Source: Anastrepha obliqua (taxonomy: Eukaryota; Arthropoda; Insecta; Diptera; Tephritidae). From it: a stretch of 64,000 nucleotides of DNA. The translations under genes and the position numbers were made by a program. Below are positions 11,701 through 23,570 of the stretch, piece after piece. The stretch's first letter is position 1, and each line of letters begins with the position of its first letter. Under the pieces are notes generated by a model. That model was not told the DNA's origin. It was given only the letters and a program-made list of their open reading frames with translations, and ran no database searches. The stretch lies in assembly GCF_027943255.1 (NCBI RefSeq), contig NC_072894.1, positions 81,569,601 through 81,633,600 of the forward strand, given 5' to 3'.

Positions 11701-12529
11701 AAAAGTTAATAACAACAAAAAAACTTTTGTAATCAATTTAGCAAAACAAACTCGAACAAGCAAAAGCAAGGAAGTGGGCAGTGTACAGGCGCAAGCTGAG
11801 TGTTACATGAGACACAGAAAATGGGATATTCAAAAACAGATGAGTGGACGACAGAGGCAATAACAGTAGCTAACAATAACAATAAGGAGGGCAATAACAA
11901 TAATAGCAATAAAGGCAAAGGCGAAATATGTAAATGTCTGAAAAAACGCAGCAAAGGCAGTAAAATTTAAGCGGCAATGTAAGCCATCACAAAAGAGGTA
12001 AATGTAATAAAAATTAATTTAGTCTCTTATCTTCGAAATTATGCAGGTAAATAGTACAAAATTAAAAGATACCACCACTACACACTAACATTTAACAGCT
12101 ATGAGATGTGAGTAGAAGTCAAATGATCTAAAAAGATTAATGGAACGAGAACAATTTATCTCAATTCCTTCAAACCAAAATGGGAGTTATAAATTTACGA
12201 AATCCCTACAATTGCGTCACTTATGATAAACAATTTTGTTACTTGCACTTCATAACTAATCAAAATTTAAAGTTTAGAGTTAGTCATTGGTAAACTCGGC
12301 ACTTAGTCAAATTTTAGGCGCGTGAGTAAATATGATTTTTGCTTCAACAGCCACAAAACATTGGCAACAAAATGTAAAAGTCAAATGATATAAAGTATAG
12401 TCAAATTAAATCATAGCCAAATTATTCTTGGCTTCGAAAAAGTTCACTGTGAGCACGTTTTTTTGCATAGTCGAGGACGCCCGCTGGTGTCCGAAACCGC
12501 CCATTTTGTGTTCATCGGATTGTTGAGAT
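8721..12529. other. Long AT-rich stretch without recognised genes
   Basis: Two items stand out. At 9686-9714 the string gaaagaatcagctgattggctgac recurs in diverged form at 19299-19327 and, more weakly, near 32661. At 11850-11925 the plus strand is a cryptic CAA/CAATAA-rich low-complexity run, which on minus gives long leucine-rich open frames (11422-11954) that are not convincing genes. Confidence 0.45.
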
Positions 12530-12643
12530 CAGGGTTGGGCATTTTGCACTACCAATTCTAATACTAATTTTTTAGAATTTTAGTTAATATAAGGGTTTCA
12601 TTATCACTACCGCTTATTACTTAGTACACTATTCCCAACCCTG
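12530..12643. mobile_element. Short inverted-repeat element with hAT-like ends (MITE candidate)
   Basis: A 114 bp AT-rich stretch bounded by CAGGGTTGGG at 12530-12539 and CCCAACCCTG at 12634-12643, a perfect 10 bp inverted pair with partial similarity continuing inside. CAGGG-type ends are typical of hAT elements. An 8 bp target duplication is not clear. The sequence immediately right of it is the VTDGSKLDG start of a LINE RNase H domain, so it may have inserted into that LINE. Confidence 0.55.
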
Positions 12644-12644
12644 G

Positions 12645-13500
12645 TCACAGATGGCTCGAAGCTGGACGGCAGAGTTGGAGGAGGAGTATTCCGCAAAGAG
12701 CTCCCCATCAAACTCAAATTCAGGCTACCGGATCACTGCAGTGTGTTCCAAGCAGTGGTGGCTGCAATTAAAGAAGCAGCTGACTGGCTACTTACTTGCG
12801 TAATAGCCGTTAAAAAGGTAAATATTTACTCCGATAGCCAAGCGGAAATTAGGGCCCTAGACTCTATTATTGTGCATTCGAAACTAGTGATGGAATGTCT
12901 GGTCTCTCTATCGATTGCATCAGAATTCTTCAATATAAAGATAATTTGGGTACCTGGTCACAGTGACATTGCTGGAAACTGCGAGTGCGTAGTGTGCACC
13001 AGCTTTGCACCAACTCAGCGAGCGCTGGGCAAGTACACGAACGTGTAAGGTCGCAAAGTCCTTCTGCCCAAGTTTGGATAGAAGGGATATTCTGAGGATG
13101 ACAAAATCTCATCTCTCCAATTTCGTGGCCAACCTCACGGGGCACTGTCCGCGGGGTACACATGCCGTGAGACTCGGAATTACTTCGAGTCCTTTTTACG
13201 TCAGCTGTATGGAGGATGAGGTGGAATCATCTCAGCACCTGCTCCTCAGCTGCCCAGCTCCCACGGGACTAAGATTCAAGCATCTTGGTTCTCACTTCTT
13301 TTCTGCGCCTGCTGATATAGCAGGTCTTGAAAACAAAAATCTGATGAGTAGCATGAAGGGGTTAACACAACCGCAGGCCAGTCACCGTTCATAGTCCACA
13401 AACACTCAACCCTCCCCATCCCTTTCCCTTTCGTCATTTTTTCCTTCCCCTTTTTTCCCCCTCTTCCAATGGTATCACAAAGGATGAACTAAACTTCTTT
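12645..13500 (+). pseudogene. LINE ORF2 remnant: RNase H domain and zinc-knuckle tail
   Basis: I/LOA-type non-LTR retrotransposon end. RNase H motifs are clear from 12650: TDGSKLDGRVGGGVF, then NIYSDSQAEIRAL, then IIWVPGHSDIAGNCE. A frameshift near 13000 moves the frame to a C-terminal region with HLSNFVANLTGHCPRGTHAVRLG and a C-x2-8-C-like ECSQHLLLSCPAP-type motif (SSQHLLLSCPAPTGLRFKHLG). It stops at 13394 and is followed by a pyrimidine-rich 3' UTR to about 13500. The reverse transcriptase and endonuclease are absent. Confidence 0.78.
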
Positions 13501-13639
13501 CGTCCATCACGACAAGAATTGCGGATGGCGCATTTGTGAAAACTGTCAAATTGAGTTGTCAACTATATTTGTACTAAGAAGATGAATTATAAATGGTAAT
13601 AAAGAAAATCAAATAACTTTAAGGCTCTGTTTCTGACAA

Positions 13640-13990
13640 AAAATCCGCCAGGTGGCTCTAAGTCAACTGACTTGAGTTCCTTTCGGTTTTTTTTTTTTGT
13701 TGTTTTGTTGTGGCATGAACGCTTCCAAAGAGATCGAGAGTCCATCGATGATAACAAACGACCTGCGTAGTGGCACGCCGTCGACATCGAGAACTAATGG
13801 AAACTTTAATAAATTGAAAGAAAAGTTGATCAGCAAACTTATCATCAGAGAACTGGCTGAATCCGTTCAGGCCATTGTAGTTAATGATGCGCCGTGTTGC
13901 TGCAAAGTTGGCCTCAAAGAACCTGAATTTCATGCAAAGAAGGGACCGCATTGATAACGCCAAAGACATGATTTCCAAGGCTGAATCCCA
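13640..13990 (+). pseudogene. Degenerate DD34D mariner relic, N-terminal half
   Basis: Same family as 5055-5960 and 40095-41070. Visible: SGTPSTSRTNGNFNKLKEKLISK, IIRELAES and, after a frameshift, MRRVAAKLASKNLNFMQRRDRIDNAKDMISKAES. This is the helix-turn-helix and linker region of the transposase; the catalytic core is missing. The leader gctctaagtcaactgacttgag precedes it. The relic runs directly into a LINE RNase H relic. Confidence 0.75.
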
Positions 13991-13999
13991 CCAAAAAAT

Positions 14000-14275
14000 A
14001 CAAAAAAATAAATGGAAATATATACATTCTATAAGAGCTGCCAGTCATACCATCTACCAGATAACGACAATATCTTCCAAGCAGAGAAAATGCAATTAAC
14101 CTTAAAGGTGGTACGTTTCTCTGTTTGCAGCCAGGTTGTATTGGAAGTAACAGAATCCGAAGTATTGAAAACGGGAAATGTCATATGTTGTTGTTACTTT
14201 CAAGTCACTTCAACCTCACTTCCTTCAGGTTACCGGGACATACCAAAACATATTGAAATTTAGCATGAGATATCT
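14000..14275 (+). pseudogene. LINE RNase H relic
   Basis: Two shifted frames show pieces of an RNase H domain like that at 12645-13500: QSYHLPDNDNIFQAEKMQL (compare RLPDHCSVFQAVVAAI) and SGYRDIPKHIEI (compare VPGHSDIAGNCE). The acidic motif between them is degraded. No RT remains. Confidence 0.5.
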
Positions 14276-14954
14276 AGTCATGGCTGGGAGATACAAATTG
14301 GTGAGGCAGTTGACACGCGCACCTACTGTTTAGTGATCTACTATTGAAAATTGACAAAATCACCCTTACCGTAATAAATACCTTTAGGCAAAGATTGAAA
14401 GACCTCTGGTTTGTTAATGACAGATTTGGAAAGGAGGAATGCACCCTTAAGCTTGTATAGTGCTGGGGTATGCGCTCACCTGGAAGTAATTACTGAACCC
14501 TGTGATGTTGCATTAATGACCCAACGATGGCAAATACCCCAATGCTCGCTTCGCAAAAACAGTCAACATAAAAAAGAAGTTGTACGCGTATCAAGGGCTG
14601 CCTTCTGATAGAATCAAATAATTGGGATATTTGTTTTTCACTATCCTGGAGGGCTTGCAAAGGTAGAAATATTCCAACTGATTGGAACAGCATCTTGACT
14701 AATCTAAAAAACCTCGCTTAAGGGGGAACTCAATTATGCCTCAAACCTATCCTAGTGATAAAGAAAGGCAAGGCGTAGTACATCCTATCATCAAACGCAC
14801 AAACGCACGTCGCGACTCCGACATCACAGTTGATAGTTACAATTTCGAAGTATGCTAGTAAGAAACTTCGTTTATTTGGGAGTCTTGAAATGCAATTGAA
14901 AAGCGAGCATAAACCACATTTAATAAGTTGTAGGCCGCAAAAGCTTAGATGATA

Positions 14955-15065
14955 GTAAAATGCGATGCTGTGTCCCGTCAAGTGTTCGGCAGAAACATTC
15001 TACGGAAGATTTGCGGGCCTTTCGATGCTAGCGATGATGAATTTTACAGCCATATATGTCGATTA
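14955..15065 (+). pseudogene. LINE C-terminal scrap, RTE-like
   Basis: The frame reads SRQVFGRNILRKICGPFDASDDEFYSH, resembling the ORF2 tail (ERRILRKIFGP-type motif) that precedes the GNGEYRRRWNDELYELYDD segment of the RTE element at 44560-46085. It is short, and assignment is by pattern. Confidence 0.4.
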
Positions 15066-15129
15066 GATTCTATAAGAGGTTCTCACTTCAATCTAATGGT
15101 CTTTTTTTGCCCTCTACTCATCATAGTAC

Positions 15130-15790
15130 CTCATCCAGACCCATTTCCCTTATTACATAAACTGAGCATGGAGGCGGGTTGGATTGAGTGTATGTGCTCT
15201 TCCTCTGGCTGTAAATGGCCGAGATGTCTCAACCTTCTTCGCGCTATAGCGTTGCATTCTAGAAGAAGGTGGATTGGAGTCTCCCGAGATTGGGTGCAGA
15301 AACGACACGAGTCCGTAGACCACATACTGATCATGTGCAGATGACTTCGCAGTATGCAATGGCCTGTGAGAATGCACGTGAGCATTCACAGTTTAACCTT
15401 TGGGATAGTTATGAGTTTTTTAAACCTCTTTTCGTTGAACCCTCCCAGTAAGAATTTCGCCCGGCGTAGCCTCATAGTTTGGTGCCAGTAAGCCTCTTTT
15501 AGTAATAGCTCTTCACTCCTAAGCTTGGTCTTGATGCTTTGTCCCACAGCAAGGAAAGACTCGGGTCCTATTAGAAACGAGGTCGCAGCCTATCTCGGCA
15601 ATGCTACCGCTATTTCGTTCCCAGTTATATCCCAGAGTCCTGGGACCCAAACTAGCCGCATGCAATTCTGCGTTCCTAGTAGATTAGGTAGCGATATATA
15701 ATATGTAAGCATAGAGCGGCGAATGAAGATGCAGAGTATCCGCTGACTAATTGATAACATGCGAATAGATACAACCACCCCACCACTGAG
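15130..15790 (-). pseudogene. LINE ORF2 C-terminal relic (RNase H plus zinc knuckle)
   Basis: On minus: first (15590-15700) the RNase H end MRLVWVPGLWDITGNEIA, then (15150-15385) a tail LTGHCILRSHLHMI..DSCRFC..ETPIHLLLECNAIARRRLRHLG, a CCHC-type knuckle typical of I/LOA-type LINEs. The two pieces are in different frames, and the H of the GH motif is replaced by L. Confidence 0.65.
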
Positions 15791-16420
15791 AGGAGTCGTT
15801 GAGGTATCTGTTAGTGGTAGGAGAGGGAAAAAGAAGAAAAGGACTCACCTTCAGTTGGTATTTGCAATCCTTGCCGATTAGCGTGAAGAACTCAGTTAAA
15901 TTATTTAAACAGTTATAGCACAAGTAGAAGAAAAACCTGAAATATCCTCTTGTTATGTTAATGCTTGTTAGTTGTCCGTCCTCACGGTTGTATCTGACTC
16001 AGATGGCACCTACCTGGGCAGTTCCTAAAAACCGATTAGCTTCGAAAGAGTGGGATAATAGTACTGCTATATTCTGGTATAGCAATATTTAAGGTCCTTG
16101 TCTGTAATTAATTGCTTTTTAATATAAAGAAGATGTCGGACCTCGATTGTTATTTTTTTGTTATGAGTGATAATGAAATAGTCGACAATTTATTCAAACA
16201 TTTCTTATCTCAGAGGTAAAGGTAGTACGCAACTGGCATTCATCAAGAGTCATATTTCTTAACATTAGCTAGAATTTGTTAACCATAGGCTGACGAATCT
16301 ACCGAGTCCGTAGATGTTGCGGCTTCACTGCATCTCCAAGAAACACTATGAAATTGGAAAAAAATGTGCCTAGACACGCTCCTTAGGGAGCACGTAAACC
16401 ACAATTATTTATTATTTTTG
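15791..16420. other. No gene or element recognised
   Basis: AT-rich; nothing supported on either strand. Confidence 0.5.
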
Positions 16421-16424
16421 CACC

Positions 16425-16645
16425 CTTGCACGTTGGCGACGGCGAATATCGCAGGCGATGGAACAATGAGTTGTATGAGATTTACGACGACGTAGACATC
16501 ATATCGTCCCATTGGATACAAACGCTCCGGCTCTGGAAGTAATCGATGCGGTACCAGCTGGCGGTAGTAGATAAAGAGGAAGGAAACTCGGCTAAAATCG
16601 CCTAAGCGGTTATCGTGTTAATTAAGAAGAAGTTGCAGTGTACAT
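16425..16645 (+). pseudogene. RTE-type LINE, 3' end only
   Basis: Reads HVGDGEYRRRWNNELYEIYDDVDI, then degraded sequence, then the 3' tail cctaagcggttatcgtgtta with aagaagaag. It aligns closely with the same part of the longer copy at 45745-46085. It is 5'-truncated to the last ~220 bp, the usual fate of LINE insertions. The (AAG)n-type 3' end is shared with the copies at 46085 and at the right edge of the window. Confidence 0.75.
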
Positions 16646-17732
16646 AGCCGGTAAGACAACTCCACCATAGTTGCTCGACTTTGTATGGGGCTAAGAAGAA
16701 GCTTCAAGGTAAGCCCCTGGTTTTAGATACTTAGCGTAGGGCACGGACAGTTCACTGGAGACTTAAACAGAAATTTGTTTCACAGGCTTAAATTTTCCCT
16801 GCAGTACTTCTAGTATGAGATAGCAACAAAAAAGCACGGCCATACGTATGCACGTGTGTTGGTCCTTTGTGCGTTCAGGCACCGCAGTACGTCGGTATGT
16901 GCGGTGTGATTAATGGCAAAAGTTGCAGTTGGCAAACAGATTGTTTGCGTCGGCGGCATTCGCCGCTGTTGTGCCAGTCATCTTTGTTTTTATAAAACTA
17001 TGTTTGTTTTTATGCCTGTCTCCATGTATAGACATACACATACGTGCGTACATATCTATTGAGGGCGAGTGTACGTCGAGTGCAGATAAAAACTTTTTAT
17101 TTGTTTTGATGTTATGTTGCAATTTTTCCCATTATATTATATACATACATACATCATATGTACAAATATATATGCATACCGCCCACCTAAGCGTACCAAA
17201 AATGAATGAATATATAAGTACATTTGGTGTTGTGGTTGTCGTGACAACAATTTTTGGCAAGCAACACTGCAATGAAGTTGCAAGCAAATGTGGCGCTCGT
17301 ATTTTCATTTTCTTTGTTTACGTTTATTTAGGTACACACCCAGGTAATAAGTGTGCGGGGAAGCCACACAGCCGAGATGAGTGGACGCATTCACCCTGTA
17401 TAGAATTGAATTTACTTAGAATTAGTGCAGATCGAGCTGATTAGGGACGTCACTGGATCCTGTTTTAGTCCCACATAATACTTTGAACTGCCTACTTTTA
17501 CGCAATTCTCCACTCTGCTGAACTTCGGAGCGCAAACTGAACTGGTTACTTTTTGGTTAGTTCATTCTGCAGGAGAAATACAAAACAGTAACCTTTTCTA
17601 GTTGATATATTAAAATGCTATATATGTATGTATATATATAATATATATGTATATATCAGGATGCTGCGCCAAAAAAAGTGGAGGGTTTTCAGCGGAATTG
17701 TAAAATTTATTATAAAAAATAAAAAAAAATAA
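16646..17732. other. No supported gene; chance ORF and AT repeat
   Basis: A 173-codon frame at 16923-17444 (plus) is hydrophobic and cysteine-rich but has no recognisable domain and lies in low-complexity sequence. A TA-rich microsatellite occupies about 17610-17657. Confidence 0.45.
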
Positions 17733-18041
17733 ATAATTGGCGTGTACACTTCTGTTAGGTGTTTGGCCGAGCTCCTCCTCTTATTTGTGGTGTGCGTCTT
17801 GATGTTGTTCCACAAATGGAGGGACCTACAGTTTCAAGCCGACTCCGAATGGCAGATATTTGTATGAGGAGCTTTTTCATGGCAGAAATACACTCGGAGG
17901 TTTGCCCTTGCCTGCCGAGGGGCGGCCGCTATTAGAAAAATGTTTTTATTAATTTTGCTTTCACCGAGATTCGAACCAACGACCTCTCTGTGAATTCCGA
18001 ATGGTAATCACGCACCAACCCATTCGGCTACGGCGGCCGCC
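17733..18041 (-). repeat. Complete tRNA-derived SINE
   Basis: Full copy running on minus. Its 5' head (at 18041) is tRNA-like: A box TAGCCGAATGGGTTGG (complement of 18015-18030) and B box GGTTCGAATCTC (complement of 17966-17977), the two internal RNA polymerase III promoter elements. The head is followed by an ATTAATAAAAACATTTTT junction, the conserved body, and a 3' end gtacacgccaattatt leading into an AT-rich tail. It is nearly identical to 41706-42020. No clear target duplication. Confidence 0.93.
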
Positions 18042-19750
18042 GTATTACACGTGCTTTAATATTCCTACCGAAATATTTTATATGTATATTAAAAGCCTCC
18101 GGAATCGCGTTTTTTTTATATCAAATTAAGTTTTAAAATATAATATTTTTTCCAAAACATCACCTGAGATGATATATGATCTTGAGCTTAAAATGTCTGC
18201 TTAAAAATGTTTACAAATTTTATCAGCGCGAGATTTATTTCGTTTGGTGTTTGAATGAGCTTCTGTTTGAATGTTTGTAGTCTTACAAATTAAGGGACTT
18301 CTAGTTTTATTTTGCCTCTAAAAAGACTATATTTTTCATCAGAAGCTTCTTACTTCCAAAGTAACTTCGGCGGTTCCTGATTGCCTGCCTGGGAGGCTTT
18401 CGTGCATTCCTTATATGGATAAATGCGCAAAACCGTCAGGGAAAAAATTACCAAAAATCTTAGTTGTACCAGAAGAAGCTAAACATTTGTATACCTCATT
18501 TTTTTTTTTTAAATTCCGATTACGAATTTTAAAACTTTGATGAAACTCCTTTCATATTTATAGTCTTATACAAAGTTTCAAACTTGAGTTTATATATATT
18601 AATATTTGTTATTAACCAACTAAATTAAAAAAAAAATTTATTAATAAATAAAAAATAATAAAATGTAAATAACGAACGAAAGTTAGACAAAACTGGTTAA
18701 AACTTTATATTGCTAATAAGGCGCACGAAATCGTAAAAGTAGAAGCAGCGCTGGTCAAGCAAAGTAAAACTCCAACTGTTCCATTCTGCATCCAATTTAC
18801 ACTAGTCCGGAGATAGTTACGAGTATATGTATGTGGAATAACCTGCTTTTGAAAACATTGCCTTTATTTTATTGCAGGGTATTTATAAGTGTGTTTGTGT
18901 GTGGTCATAGATGCAGAAGCCATTTAATCATAGCAAGTTGTGATTTAGCGTGGGAAAATGCTCGTTTGTAGACAATGGGGAAATTGCTTTTTTAATTAAT
19001 TTTATGGAGATAGGCACGTTATCTACATACCTACATACATATATGTATGTATTCGTGAAGGACAGTGTGTATGTCACACAGGTCTCATAATTTATGAGGG
19101 AGAAGTATGAATTAGAAAATGTAAAAGCACTGCGGTTCACCCATAAGAATACGAAGCCCAAGTGATAATTAAGTAATTTAAAAATACTTATTCTTTATTC
19201 CTTTTCGAAATGGACGAGTATTTGCCAAACAGTAACTGAAAAAAATTTGGCCGTAAAACAAAGTGCTTATTTTCTAGCTACACTATGAAAATATTTCAGA
19301 AAGAATCAGCTCATTCGCTGATTTAACCGGTGTTAACCTGTGTTGTTACCGCAAAATTTCAATCGTACTACTTGCATGACACTATGTTGAGAGACCATTG
19401 ATGGGCATTTTGCAGTAACAATAAAAATGCTGTAAATATAATTGTTTACTTATTTAGTATCATTTGCATTACAAGTGAGCTTTTACTGATTACTGAAAGA
19501 AATTGCAGTCAAAATATTGATAATATAATTTGATTCGCATTATTAATAAAATATTTACTGTTTATTGGTATTCAAAATGTAATGCAATCCCATCAGAGAA
19601 ATTAATTTAAGTCTTCAGAAAAAGAAAAGGAGCATATGGCACACTAAATACGAAAATATTCTGCAAAGGTTTAAATAAAAATGATGTGAAATTATGTTTA
19701 GTCTTATGAATGGATTGAGATCATCTACCTTGCGTCGAATATATTCCTAA
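18042..19750. other. No gene or element recognised
   Basis: AT-rich. Contains the diverged second copy (19299-19327) of the short motif seen at 9686-9714. Confidence 0.45.
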
Positions 19751-19754
19751 AACA

Positions 19755-21060
19755 AGAGGAAGTACTCTCTTCTCTTCTGTGAACACTAGTAATAGATGAA
19801 CTTCCCCACAAACTGAACAATCTAGGATTCCACACTCAGGATTATGCTGACGGCTGGGTAATATACATAGAAGCCTGGCACGAGGAGATCATCTCTAACC
19901 GCACGCAACAAGCCCTCAACATAATAAGCAAATGGTGCACCGACAGACGGCTCTCTATTAACTCATCTAAAACTGCGCTGGTGCCGTTCACTAGAAAAAG
20001 GAACATCATCATCAAATGTCCTGTCTTAAATGAATCTACTTGTGAACTCTCGACAGAATCGAAATACATTGGTATCAACCTTGACAAAACTCTCACTTGG
20101 AACTCTCATCTTGAGAAAAGGGTATTCTATGCCTGCACAAGGCTTTTCGGAAGAACATGGGGACTCAGCCCCAGAATGACTTATTGATATTCACTACATT
20201 TGTTAAACTTATAGTCAACTATGCTTCCATAGTATGGTGGCCCAAACTTAAGCAACGAAAGGCGATAAGTGATGTCAACAAATTGTACCGCCTGATTTGC
20301 GTCGGTATAAAAGGAGCAATGAAAACATGCCCAACTGACGCATTAGGTGTACTGCTATGTATACCACCGCTTCCCATCTTGATTGAAAAACAAGCACGTT
20401 TGAGCGCCTTAAGACTAAAAAGCAACTCCGACCTAGAAAGTGGAGATATGAGAGGGCATCTAAAAATCTTAGAAGGCTTCCGACACACTCATATTCTTTA
20501 CCGAGTGGATCCATTATCTCCCAAACCCATTCTCTTCAGGAACTTCCAAGTTCTCATTAATAAATGTGCGGCCTGAAAAACCAATTATATCAACTTCAAA
20601 CCTGGTTCCCAGATATTGTAGACTGCAAACACGCCCATAGTTGGCTCTGAACCTTTGTGTGAACTTACGATCATCAACAAAATTCTCAGGAGGTGGGAAG
20701 TGAAGAAAATCGTTGAACACTGGCGAAACTCTATGGGTCAGCAACAACCGAAACTACTCCCGACGCCCGACAGAGGAATTTCTGATAAGCTACTTTCACT
20801 TAGCAGAGTGAACTTAAAACTTTTAACTGGTTACTTCACGGACTACTGTATTCTGAGATATCACTTAAACAAAATTGGGCTCTCTGAGCCTATCATCTGC
20901 TAATGGAACTGGGCACTGCTGTGAAATGGATTCTGAAGATTCTGAAAACATTCTTTGTAAATGTCCTGCACAAGGTAGAAAACGGTTACAGCACCTTGGT
21001 GATACTCCTCCATATAAACTATAAACTCCACAATTAAAATTTTTAAAAAGCCTCAAAATA
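19755..21060 (+). pseudogene. LINE ORF2 relic with RT palm and C-terminal domain
   Basis: Stitching frames gives: QEEVLSSLL.TLVIDEL (degraded from the QGGVLSPLLW RT motif), then NLGFHTQDYADGWVI (the YADD catalytic motif changed to YADG), LSINSSKTALVPFTRKR, LSTESKYIGINLDKTLTWNSHL, and a thumb region at 20157-20576 (KLIVNYASIVWWPKLKQRKAISDVNKLYRLICVGIKGAMKTCP split over lines). The C-terminal tail at 20745-20905 has SRVNLKLLTGYFTD and ILRYHLNKIGLSEP. This is a Jockey/I-type non-LTR retrotransposon, internally deleted between the thumb and the tail. The lost second catalytic Asp, stops and frameshifts make it dead. Clade call is by eye. Confidence 0.8.
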
Positions 21061-21970
21061 TAGCGTATCTTAGCTGGCTTTGCACAATAGATGTACCTTC
21101 CAATTATTCTTAAAACATTGTTTAATTTTAACTATTATACATATACATAGCAGATATGAACTATGAATTAATACAGAGACAACCCCGATTGAAAATATTG
21201 AGTTGTGGCTCTTTGCATTTCTTGTACGATATAATAAAATTATCACCTCATAACTGTAACTGTCTTACAATCGAAACAAAAGAATTGTATGAAGCAACGA
21301 AGAGAAAAACATTCCGATAAATATTTATTGCGCGCTACACATATCTACACAGCACAGCAAGAGTACAGGTTAGAGTAGTAGTAGATAGAAGTTCATTTTA
21401 TTAGTTATATAACTTATAAAAAAATAGTAAATTACAAAAAATATATTACATTTAAAATGAACATACACCATTAACATTTCTTTAAGACGTTTGCCGGTTC
21501 AGATTATGTGACGTATTATTTTTACATAAATAAGTTCTTTGCCAGAATCGATTAACCCACGTCCGTCCGTCTATCAAATAAAGTATATTTCAATATAATA
21601 ATAACTGTTCTTTAAATTAAGAATCATTTCTTTATTTATTTATTAAGTAGTAAAACGTTTAATATAAAATTTCCGTTAAACTCAACTTACAGAAAACCTT
21701 AATTCTTAAATATACCTTATGCATAAGATTTGGTAATGTTGAACAATACACATAAATTAAATTAAGGGGAAAAATTACTTAAAACCCGTTTTGAAAAAAA
21801 AAACAAGAAAAAAAGGAAGTTATGTACATGTACAATACAGATATTTGGTGACTTAAGCATACTGAAGCAGATCTTAAATTAATTGGTTATTGGAATAATT
21901 ACATTTTATCTTAAACGTGTCAATACGTTTTTTGATTCGTGAGAAGATCATTTTTATTTCATTTTCGTCG
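21061..21970. other. No gene or element recognised
   Basis: Very AT-rich; no coding signal. Confidence 0.5.
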
Positions 21971-21974
21971 TGTA

Positions 21975-23100
21975 ACCGCCCTGTGGAATAATCCCATGGC
22001 TGTCCCCTGTCGCCCCTTCTCTTCGCCATCGTCCTTGATGACGTCATGAGCCAAGTGACCCTGCAAAAAAGGCATCGTATGGAGTTTCAACATTTTTCTA
22101 ATAGCGGTCGCCCCTCGACAGGCAATGGTAAGCCTCCGAGTGTATTTCTGCCATGAAAAAACTCCTCATAAAAATATCTGCCGTTCGGAGTCGGCTTGAA
22201 ACTGTAGGTCCCTCCATTTGTGTAACAACATCAAGACGCACACCACAAATAGGAGGAGGAGCTCGGCCAAATACCCAAAAAGGGTGTACGCGCCAATTAT
22301 TTATATGTATATATATATGGAGTTTCACCAGACATCTTGAGGACCTGGACTTCGTCGATGACATCTGCCTCCTCTCTCACAAACTCACTGGCATGCAAGC
22401 AAAGACGGACAAACTAGTCGCGCTGGCACGCGCTGTCGGACTGGAGGTTAACATCGTTAAGACCAAGGCCATGACAGTCAACCACAATAATGCAAGGTAG
22501 ATATTGTTGCCGGATGCCCGGTGGAACTCGTTCAAAGCTTCTGCTACCTCGGCTGCATCATCACGGCAGATCGTGGAGCAGATGAAGATGTCAACTGCAG
22601 GCTAAACAAAGCAAGGGCGGCATTCCGGCGAATGCATACGGTATGGGGGACTAAACTACAAATATTCGGCTCATGTGTAAAGGCAGTATTGTTGTACGGA
22701 AGCGAAACATGGCTGGTCTCTAACACCATCACACAGAGGCTACAGTCCTTCATCGACAAATGCCTCCACATCATCTGCAGAATATTTTGGCCAAACACCA
22801 TCAGTAATGACGCACTATGGAGATTAACGAACGAGGAACCCATTCTTCGGCAAATCAAACGCGGAAAATGGCGATGGATAGGTCACACACTGAGAAATCC
22901 ACCAGATAGCATCACGAGGATGTCACTTGACTGGAACCCGCAAGGGAGCAAAGGTCGCGGTCCACCAAAAAAAAATTGAAGAAGGTCGATGCTGCCGACA
23001 TCTCATGGGACGGTGCAAAAACAACAGCACAGAACCGTGTACGATGGAAGAGTCTTGTGGACAGCCTATGCTCTCGAGAGGAGTGAACAAGGGAAAAAAA
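21975..23100 (+). pseudogene. LINE RT relic interrupted by a SINE
   Basis: Before the SINE, 22000-22089 reads GCPLSPLLFAIVLDDVMSQVTLQKRHRMEFH (split here as the RT motif GCPLSPLLFAIVLDDVM plus the following residues). After it, from 22328, the same protein resumes: LEDLDFVDDICLLSHKLTG, with the FADD catalytic box as FVDD, then VGLEVNIVKTKAM. A frameshift at about 22500 leads to 22521-22979: FCYLGCIITADRGADEDVN, VKAVLLYGSETWLVS, RQIKRGKWRWIGHTLRNPP and DWNPQGSKGRGPPKK. The end at about 23085 reads SLVDSLCSREE followed by a stop. It is a non-LTR retrotransposon. Removing the SINE and one target copy restores RT continuity. Confidence 0.85.
22078..22327 (+). repeat. SINE nested in LINE, with 12 bp target duplication
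   Basis: SINE body about 22090-22315 on plus, starting at acatttttctaatagcggtc, so the tRNA head is missing. It is flanked by identical 12 bp repeats, tatggagtttca, at 22078-22089 and 22316-22327. Both flanks belong to the reverse-transcriptase reading of the surrounding LINE, so the SINE landed inside an existing LINE copy. The 3' tail is a TA-rich run before the right repeat. Confidence 0.93.
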
Positions 23101-23149
23101 AATTAAACTAAGCATCATTCTCAGAAGCTTATGTTGTTGTATTATGCAA

Positions 23150-23570
23150 CGTCTTTATATGTGTTTTTGCACATACCTATATCCTGAGCAGACTTGTGCG
23201 AATAAAAAATACCGATATCATCATCATACATGGCGTATTGTCAGTTAACGAACTTAGAGATGTGACACACATAAATATTAAACCTCCTTGAGGGACACCA
23301 GCTGGAACTTCCGTTAGGTCTGAAAATTCATTATTTATACAGATACTGAAATAACGATTTTTTAGAAAGTTGATAAGTTGATTAGGAAATTTTAAATCTA
23401 TGAGTTTACTTAGCAACCCATTGTGCCAATCAGAGTTAAAGGCTTTTTCAAGGTCGAAGAGGACTAAAGCGGTCGACTTTTTGTTATTGAAACTAGATTT
23501 TACGTGGTTACAAATTCTCTGGATTTGGTTTGTTGTACCGTGAAATTTTCTAAATCCAAACTATTCAGCA
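23150..23570 (-). pseudogene. Jockey-type LINE reverse transcriptase relic
   Basis: Minus strand from 23560: FGFRKFHGTTNQIQRICNHV, SSFNNKKSTALVLFDLEKAF (first palm Asp in LFDLEKAFNSDWH), NGLLSKLIDLKFPNQLINFL, KNRYFSICINNEFSDLTEVP, AGVPQGG, and after a frameshift MYDDDIGIFYSHKSAQDI, which corresponds to the YADD box. The PQGS/G-to-YADD spacing is disturbed by deletion. Only fingers and palm remain; there is no endonuclease or 3' tail. Jockey-clade assignment rests on the palm wording. Confidence 0.8.

Noticed and set aside
11422..11954. Leucine/cysteine-rich minus-strand frames up to 115 codons
   Set aside because: They are the reverse of a CAA/CAATAA-rich low-complexity tract on plus.
16923..17444. 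173-codon open frame, hydrophobic
   Set aside because: No recognisable domain, low-complexity runs, no copy or gene context; likely chance.
22153..22500. 115-codon plus frame fusing SINE and LINE sequence
   Set aside because: Chance read-through from the inserted SINE into the LINE; not a gene.
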